64,000 bases of DNA. Source: Gamarada debralockiae. Taxonomy: Eukaryota; Ascomycota; Leotiomycetes; Helotiales; Hyphodiscaceae. The position numbers and the translations under genes were made by a program. Position 1 is the first letter of the stretch, and every line of letters begins with the position of its first letter. Below are positions 58,040-64,000 of the stretch, piece after piece. The notes under the pieces were generated by a model. The model ran no database searches. It was not told where the DNA came from and was given only the letters and a program-made list of their open reading frames with translations. Location of the stretch: NCBI GenBank assembly GCA_002803225.1, contig NXFV01000917.1, forward strand, positions 1-64,000. The letters run 5' to 3'.

Positions 58040-60824
58040 TCAACGATCCTCCAACTCCATACCATCACCATCATCGAGAGCATCTTCTTCGGTCCCATCC
58101 ACTACAGCGAAACTATGACCCGTCCCTCTGGGCGGACTCCTCAATTCCTCATGCGGTTCATTCCCCAGCCTAATCTTCCCTCTGCTAACATGATAGACTC
58201 GATCCGAAACCCACAAAGCGCTCTTCATTAATACACCCCAAAGCCATTCCTGACCCTCATCCAAATGTCTATCATCTCTAGGATTCTCGCTCGCCTCGAC
58301 CTTGAATTGGTATTTCAGACAATCCTTGACCGTCACGAGACCAGTCAGTTTCCCATGATATTCGATGAGGATAACCCTGGGTCCAATCTTGCGGAATAGC
58401 TCCATGACTGTTTCCAAAGGGAGGCGAGGATGCACCGTAACGGGCGTGGCGTCAATGAAACGGCTGAAGTCGACGGACGACGATGCCATGCCTTCGAATG
58501 TTATCGGAGCTGCCGATGCTGGTGGTGTTATAGGGTTGAGTGATGTTGGAGGGCTGAAGTAGCATTTTGCGGTGGGGCTGATAGAGCGATCTCGTTTCAT
58601 GCGATCAATAGCATACCGCAGCTCTGTGCGGCCTATATACCCGACTAGAATTTTGGAGTTGTGATCTTCCACGATGGGGAAGCCCTGGTATTTATCTTCT
58701 CTGAGGAGTTGTTCCACGTTCTTCATACTGAGACCGGTGGTGGGTAGCGCGATGACTTCGCTCGTCATGACTTGTGAGACGGGTACCCCGAATGTGTGGT
58801 CTTCTTTGTTGTCAAGGAAAGGGAAGCCATTGAACCAGATCATTCGATCTGCGATGCCACCCTTCCCGAAGAGCTCACCAACGGCCTTGGTAACACCAAC
58901 TACGATCATGGTGGGTAGAATATAGGTGAGTGCGCCAGTAAGCTCGAACATGATGACCACGACAGAGACTGTGATGTGCATGATACCGCTCAGGGCTGCG
59001 CCAGCTCCCAAGAATGCATATGTTCCGGGGGTGATACATGGAACATCTGGAGCACAAGCAGAGAAGAACACGGAGTCTGGGTAAGCTTCGTGAAGGGCTT
59101 GGACGAGAATTCCGACGGTTCTGCCGAAGGATGCGCCGATTGCCATGGAGGGGACAAAAATTCCCGCTGGTACTTTGCATCCATACGAGATGATTACAAG
59201 GAATATTCGAAAAATTGTGGCTATTGTTAGGGAGATGGCCATCGTCAACCGGTTCTCCTTATCGCAGAGTCCGTTGTAGTCTTCAGCACCCTCACATTCC
59301 AAGAACAGAATTTCCATGCTTTCAGTCATGTCGATCCGTAAGAACATGTTGGGATAGCAGATGATGGCCGTGCCCGTGGCCAGCAGTGTGGCTTCCAGGA
59401 GAGCGTACTTGGTGAGATATTTCTTTCGGAACGCTTGCGCTCTCAAGTTCCATTTTATCACAAAGGCGCCGTAGAGTCCTCCAAATATACCAAGGATTAT
59501 ATAGAAAACGACTTCAAAAAAGTGCCATGATCGATCATAGCGTACTTGAAACATGACAAGTTGGCCTGTTCGGAAGGGGTTCATAGCTGCTAAAACAGCA
59601 GTTGCGACCAGAGCACAGAAATAACTCCGCCACATCGTCTTGAGCGGGAAATATGATGACATCTCTTCGAGAGAGAATATGACGCCTCCGATGGGACTTC
59701 CAAAAGCTACGGCAACACCGGCTGCAGCGCAAGCGCTCAGGATCTCTCGTGTTTTGGATGCATTTCGTTTGTACTTGTCGAAGAGCCTCGAAATAACATT
59801 GCCGGTGCAGACCGCGTAGTGGACACTAGGTCCTTCTTTACCAACTGACAATCCTGAAGCAATGGCAAGAGGTAGTGCGACTGATTTGATGAGCAAGGTC
59901 CAGAAGCCCAGGAAGCCTTTCATAACAAAGCCTGCTATGATGCATTTGATCTCGGAAATTCCAGATCCTGCGGCATACGGGGCAAATGATTTCACAAGAC
60001 TTGCCGAGGTCCAAGCAAATATGGTCTGTAGAAGTAAGTATACATAAAGTGTAAGATGGAGTGGAGCATACGGCGAATGTAATATAGAGGATATAGTTGA
60101 TTGGAGTAAGAGAGCTCCACCGATGCCAGTCCTCACAACCTGCCTATATCAGCATGTAGTTCCATGTAGTCAAGGCCCTAAACCCTACCATTGTCCTCTC
60201 CCCAACAACAAAAGCTCTCATTCAGGTAGAACGCAGTTTTGCAATACCCAAGCTTCACATCTGAAAGCCATTCAGTTATTATGTTCAAAAACGCCGCGTT
60301 GAGTCCGATCGCAGCACCTATGTTCATTTGAGCCCTATTCTTCTCATCCCATATTTCGCAGCTCACCAATGAGTGTAACCACTATCCAACCCTGCGCCGC
60401 ATCGTAAGATTCCCACAGCTTGTATCTCCAACCAGCTCGTCCACCTCTCTCGAAAAACCCCGCTGTCTCTTTCCGCCGGACCTTGCGTCTAATTTGTTCT
60501 TTCGCAGCATCTTGCACCCAATCTAACAGCTTCTGTCAGTTTCGTGGATCGCGTTCGAGGTCGTTGGGTAGCTACCTATCGTAGTAAAATCCTGCCAACA
60601 AATTAGCAACACATTCAACTAGTTTAAAAGCTTCCAACAAAATAGCGTACCTCATATCTCTTAATCTCCTCAATTTCCTCATCAATTTGATGCTCTGCGA
60701 CATTCGGCGCCGCGGCAGCCTCGCCTTGCTCAGCACTGGAGATTGCGAAAGAGAGTCGAGATGAAAAGGATGGGCGTGTCTGAAGCCGCGAAGGAAAAGA
60801 TATAGAGGATGATCGGGAGTTCAT
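58040..60824 (-). CDS. CLC-type chloride channel/antiporter with CBS domains
   Basis: Six exons (60824-60651, 60591-60576, 60522-60367, 60317-60189, 60139-60072, 60025-58040) give 842 residues. The second exon is only 16 nt. A soluble N-terminus (EIEEIKRYEDFTTIDWVQDA) precedes the membrane domain. Signature motifs are GSGISE at about 201-206, GKEGPSVH with gating Glu245, and FSLEEM with the proton-glutamate position at 301-302, which suggests Cl-/H+ exchange. Two CBS domains lie near 597-660 and 703-755. It most likely sits in an endomembrane and supports ion balance and acidification, as yeast Gef1 does. Confidence 0.93.
60576..60591 (-). other. 16-nt micro-exon of the CLC gene
   Basis: GATTTTACTACGATAG lies between a TTGGCAG acceptor and a GTAGCT donor. 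It supplies DFTTI and one base of the next codon, restoring the family's DFTTIDWVQDA reading across introns of 59 and 53 nt. Confidence 0.75.
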
Positions 60825-61526
60825 GGTCCTATTCGTAGAAGTTTCATATTCTCAAGCTGTCAACTTGGGTCGTTCTGGCTGCTTTGGCTATCTATAGCCT
60901 GTATCTGGATCGTGATTGAATTGCGTCTTGAATCGCGACGCGGCTGACGCACGGGACGGCGGAGTGCATTGGCCTCTTTGTTAGCCTTTGGCCTGAAATA
61001 TAACTATTTTCTCGAAACCAGTTGGCTCATGCTTACTGCTACTTAAATGTATTACTTAAGAGGATGCCTTGGACAAATTGGACCAAGAGGTTGCTGCGCA
61101 AGATGAGCCGTTCTCAGCGTTTCTGCCTCGTTTGCCGCCAGTTTGTCGACGGAGAGATACAATAGGTGCTTAGGCAGATATGTTAATCATCATGTGACAG
61201 AGTCCCGTGACTCACACGTGCGGAGGTCAAAGCATTCCAACATATCTCTCGATACTTCGCAGCAAAGAGGCTTAAGATTCATACTTCTCTTTCGACGCGA
61301 TGGATTAAGAGTGAGCAGAAGATTCTCCGTCGGAAGAGTAGTGTCGTCTCGTCTTGAGGCGAATTTAATCCCCCTCATTCTGACCCGAGGATAAGCCGGC
61401 CTGTATTCCAAAATCAGGCTGCTACATCAAGACCTCTTTTCAACATCGCCAGCAACAGTATTTCCGTTATTATCCATCTACGTAGCATCACATAACTCAG
61501 AAGCTACAGCTATTTCAGCTTTCAAG
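60825..61526. promoter_or_regulatory. Divergent upstream region of CLC and LysM genes
   Basis: 702 bp with no supported gene. It holds the promoters of both genes; no specific operator-like motif is evident to me. Confidence 0.45.
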
Positions 61527-62161
61527 ATGAGCCGCTGGTCCCGGGAAGATTCGGTATGAGAGCCTCGCAACCTTCGTGCATCTCTGACCTAACCCAACTA
61601 GGACGAGGGTCGCTTGCCGGAAGGCATGCAACGTATTGGCTATGATGCTGATACCCAAACATACAGCTACCGAGATCAGGATGGTAGCTACTGGGAAGGA
61701 GATCCGGGTGCGAGATACGGAGAACTTCACCGAAGTAAGCAGTTCTAACTCGAGCAGCCGCAATCCAAATTAACAGCATTATCTAGGCGGCAGCGGCTAT
61801 CAGCCCATGGCAATGGCCAGCGTAGGTCTCACTCTATGTTCATGAAATTAACACTAACAGCAATTAGGAGCAAGCTATGCGCAAAGGTAACCGGGAGGCC
61901 TGGCGGTATATGCTCCCGTTCTTCTTGCTAGTTTCGGTGTTCCTCCTCGCTCTATTCCGCTTCCTTGGATCTGCCGCCGCGCCAACGCCACTTGTCTGTG
62001 CAGAGAATTCCGTTCGATACCTGGTTAAACCTGGAGACTCGTGCTGGGCCATTGCAAATGACCGCGATGCGACGGTAGCAGACCTGACGAGGCTTAACCA
62101 AGGTATGGACTGTAGCTTGCTGAAGGCTGGCAGAGAGATTTGTGTGCCGATCAACGAGTAG
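61527..62161 (+). CDS. Small single-pass membrane protein with one LysM domain
   Basis: Four exons (61527-61553, 61602-61734, 61787-61821, 61868-62161) with introns of 46-52 nt give 162 residues. The two short exons are 27 and 35 nt. A polar N-terminus (MSRWSREDSDEGRLPEGMQR, GYDADTQTYSYRDQDGSYWEG) is followed by one helix (YMLPFFLLVSVFLLALFRFL, about 79-98). A LysM module follows at about 113-158 (VRYLVKPGDSCWAIANDRDA..LNQGMDCSLLKAGREICVP). LysM binds chitin or related GlcNAc polymers. With no cleavable signal peptide, the layout suggests a type II membrane protein with LysM outside the cytosol. It looks like a conserved fungal type rather than a secreted effector. Confidence 0.85.
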
Positions 62162-64000
62162 CGACTGGGGACGTTTGGTATACATTATGTTGTGATTCTA
62201 GTGAAGGAACAAGGAAGGGTAAACAAAAATATTTTTCGAGATCAAGAGGATCTTTGGGGACTTTTGACTCCATGAATATTTACTTCGTAGTGATCGCACA
62301 AGTCACAAGGTCGACCGACTTCCGTGCAACCCGCGTTCACGTGATTACGGTTACACCAGCCCTGGCAGAAACAGTTAAAACCAACACTACCGTACACCTA
62401 AATTCTCTATTCACAGTTGGGGTCGTGATGCACTCCTACACACTGCAGTCTGCATTATCTATCGTCATGGCTGCTATCTCCGAACTGGATACAATCCACG
62501 TAAACCAGATCAACGAAGGGCTTAGCGCCTTTCGCCGCCCTTCAAAAAGTGAGGCCTGTCCCTACTTCCCTAGTGGTGCGAGAGGTTCCGCTTAATTCCA
62601 TTAACAGCCAAGATATCCGACTTTGATTTACAGGCCAATACCAATTTACCAGGTACCAGGTCTCTTTGATGCCGGTGAACTCTTCGACTTTGAGCAGCTA
62701 GCGAGGGAGTCAATAGCTATTAGTATCAAGATGATTTGACTGCGGCAAAGGAAAGAGACTTCGGTAATCTATCTGATGATAAAGATAGCCTTTTTAGTGA
62801 GGCAGTTAGCTCTGCCAAAGACATCGACGACGAAGCGTGTAGTAAAGAGGAAGAGGGCGTGATAAGAGCTATGGTGTTGTAACAGCTAAGGTAGCTGGAG
62901 GGCAACAGGAGGGATCACAGTATATCAGAGAAGTAGCAATGTGGAAGAGAGACAATAGTGGTTGTATTCGTGGTGGTTAAAAATAGGTTCAGTAGTACTT
63001 ATACGCTTGTGAATGATAAAAGCTCAAGCTTGCCTCCCTTCAAGTAAGGTCGACAGCCTTACTTATACTCCATTCCTAGCTACTAGCTCCTTGTAGTAGC
63101 TATACTAGCTGCTAGCTTCGTACGAGCTAGTATCGGCCTTTCTGATCCCTTCGGGGGTTACCGACTTCCAGTTCCCAGGTCACCTTGTACCTTATGGCCT
63201 TCTAGATCTTCAGGGGCTTCCACAGGTCCAAATCAGCCCTTCCGAGTCTCTATGGGCCTAGACTACTTCTTCAAGACCTAGGCCTTATTCCAGTCCTTCT
63301 GGGGCTTCCGTAGACCTAAGCCAGACCTCCGTGTCACGGCACCACAGAGCAGCCTCAAGAAGTGTGACGGCCCTGGCCCTTGCGCGCGATATCGAAAAAT
63401 ATCTTGCACCTCTATCAGACGATAGGCAAATCACTTTCCGAGGCCAGATATAGATTCGCCGCACGCTCAAGGCTTCGAAGGTCGCGTGCGACATCGACAA
63501 AGACGTTGCGATCGAGGCCAAAATCGAGCCGGCCCTGGCCCTGGTCCTCTCTAATGTTTTCCCCCCACCGCGGCGGAAACCCAACCTTTCTCTTGCTTGC
63601 CTAGCGTGGCTTGGCAAAGCTCTTGTACATAAGCTCGAGCTCCTCACAGAACCCATCAGTTTACCATCAGTACGTCTCTTGCTACTAAAGTCACACCCCA
63701 CAATTTTCACCTCAACTCCTGCCACTTTGCAGCCAACTATCTTCGACAGCTTCCCACGGGTTTTGAAGCTTTCTTCAACCTTGTATGACATCTACATCAA
63801 ATTACAGAAATAGCCCCTTGATCATTAGAGTGGCGAATATTGATTATCTTAAAGATTGGAACAAAGTTTATAAGCGAAGCCCACCCTATTCCATCCCCGC
63901 GGCCTTGAAACTCATGTGAATTCAGCAATTCATTCTTTTTCGGCAACGCAGAGATGTTTTCCTCAAGTTGACCATGGAAATTGTCGTACAAGAGGTGTAT
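62162..64000. other. Right end: remnants only, no supported gene
   Basis: After the LysM stop no intact gene is evident. Around 62640-62880 pieces in two frames look coding (GLFDAGELFDFEQLARESIA, then DDLTAAKERDFGNLSDDKDS), rich in Asp, Glu and Ser and broken by a stop; I do not recognise them. A 168-codon minus-strand frame at 63285-63791 is Arg/Ser-rich and shows no domain. Between 63110 and 63310 there are GC-richer, loosely repeated GGCCT/TTCC phrases without clear period. The last 200 bp contain an open minus frame (YDNFHGQLEENISALPKKNE) cut by the window edge. Confidence 0.4.

Noticed and set aside
63285..63791. A 168-codon minus-strand frame near the right end as a gene
   Set aside because: The composition is Arg/Ser/Ala-rich and low in structure, with no motif; GC-biased chance frames look like this.

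Overview
The window is nuclear DNA of a filamentous ascomycete (Pezizomycotina). The evidence is short phase-consistent introns (about 40-100 nt, usually GTRNGT..CTNAC..YAG), a head-to-head pair of chitin synthases with myosin-motor-like domains, Zn2Cys6 regulators, NACHT-ankyrin proteins, and LysM and DHA1-type MFS proteins. The class within Pezizomycotina cannot be fixed from sequence reading alone; a Leotiomycetes-like fungus is only a guess. All exon structures below were built by hand by matching splice sites and reading phase.

Layout. 0-3.5 kb is accessory: a DUF7587-like gene, a SWIM zinc-finger transposase remnant and a split tRNA-like sequence. 3.5-11.3 kb is a compact core block: deoxyhypusine hydroxylase (LIA1), RNA polymerase I subunit RPA12, and the cohesin loader SCC2/MIS4, the last two divergent from a 352-bp promoter. 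11.3-17.5 kb is decayed DNA: a broken ankyrin gene, a non-autonomous hAT element with a perfect 8-bp target duplication, an unrecognised multi-segment gene and the tail of an AAA ATPase. 17.8-26.1 kb holds two MFS transporters, a cystathionine gamma-synthase pseudogene between them, and a Zn2Cys6 regulator whose 3' end looks broken. This resembles a decaying metabolite or detoxification cluster. 26.8-42 kb is core again: csmA-type and csmB-type chitin synthases, divergently transcribed, then cytosolic aspartate aminotransferase. 42-51 kb is a second accessory island: AT-rich DNA, a membrane-anchored ankyrin protein, a Tc1-like remnant, and a NACHT-ankyrin (NLR-like) gene with 13 nearly identical ankyrin units. 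52-62.2 kb is mostly core: ER syntaxin UFE1, a QDR-type MFS transporter, a short-chain dehydrogenase, a CLC chloride channel/antiporter with CBS domains, and a small membrane LysM protein. 62.2-64 kb contains only weak remnants.

How the genes relate. The chitin synthase pair probably acts together in polarised wall synthesis. RPA12, LIA1 and SCC2 are unrelated housekeeping neighbours. The NACHT-ankyrin protein has the architecture of fungal nonself-recognition receptors. No wholly new system can be claimed; the most interesting signals are the repeat-homogenised NLR in its island, the decaying regulator/transporter cluster, the complete hAT element and the interrupted tRNA-like gene.
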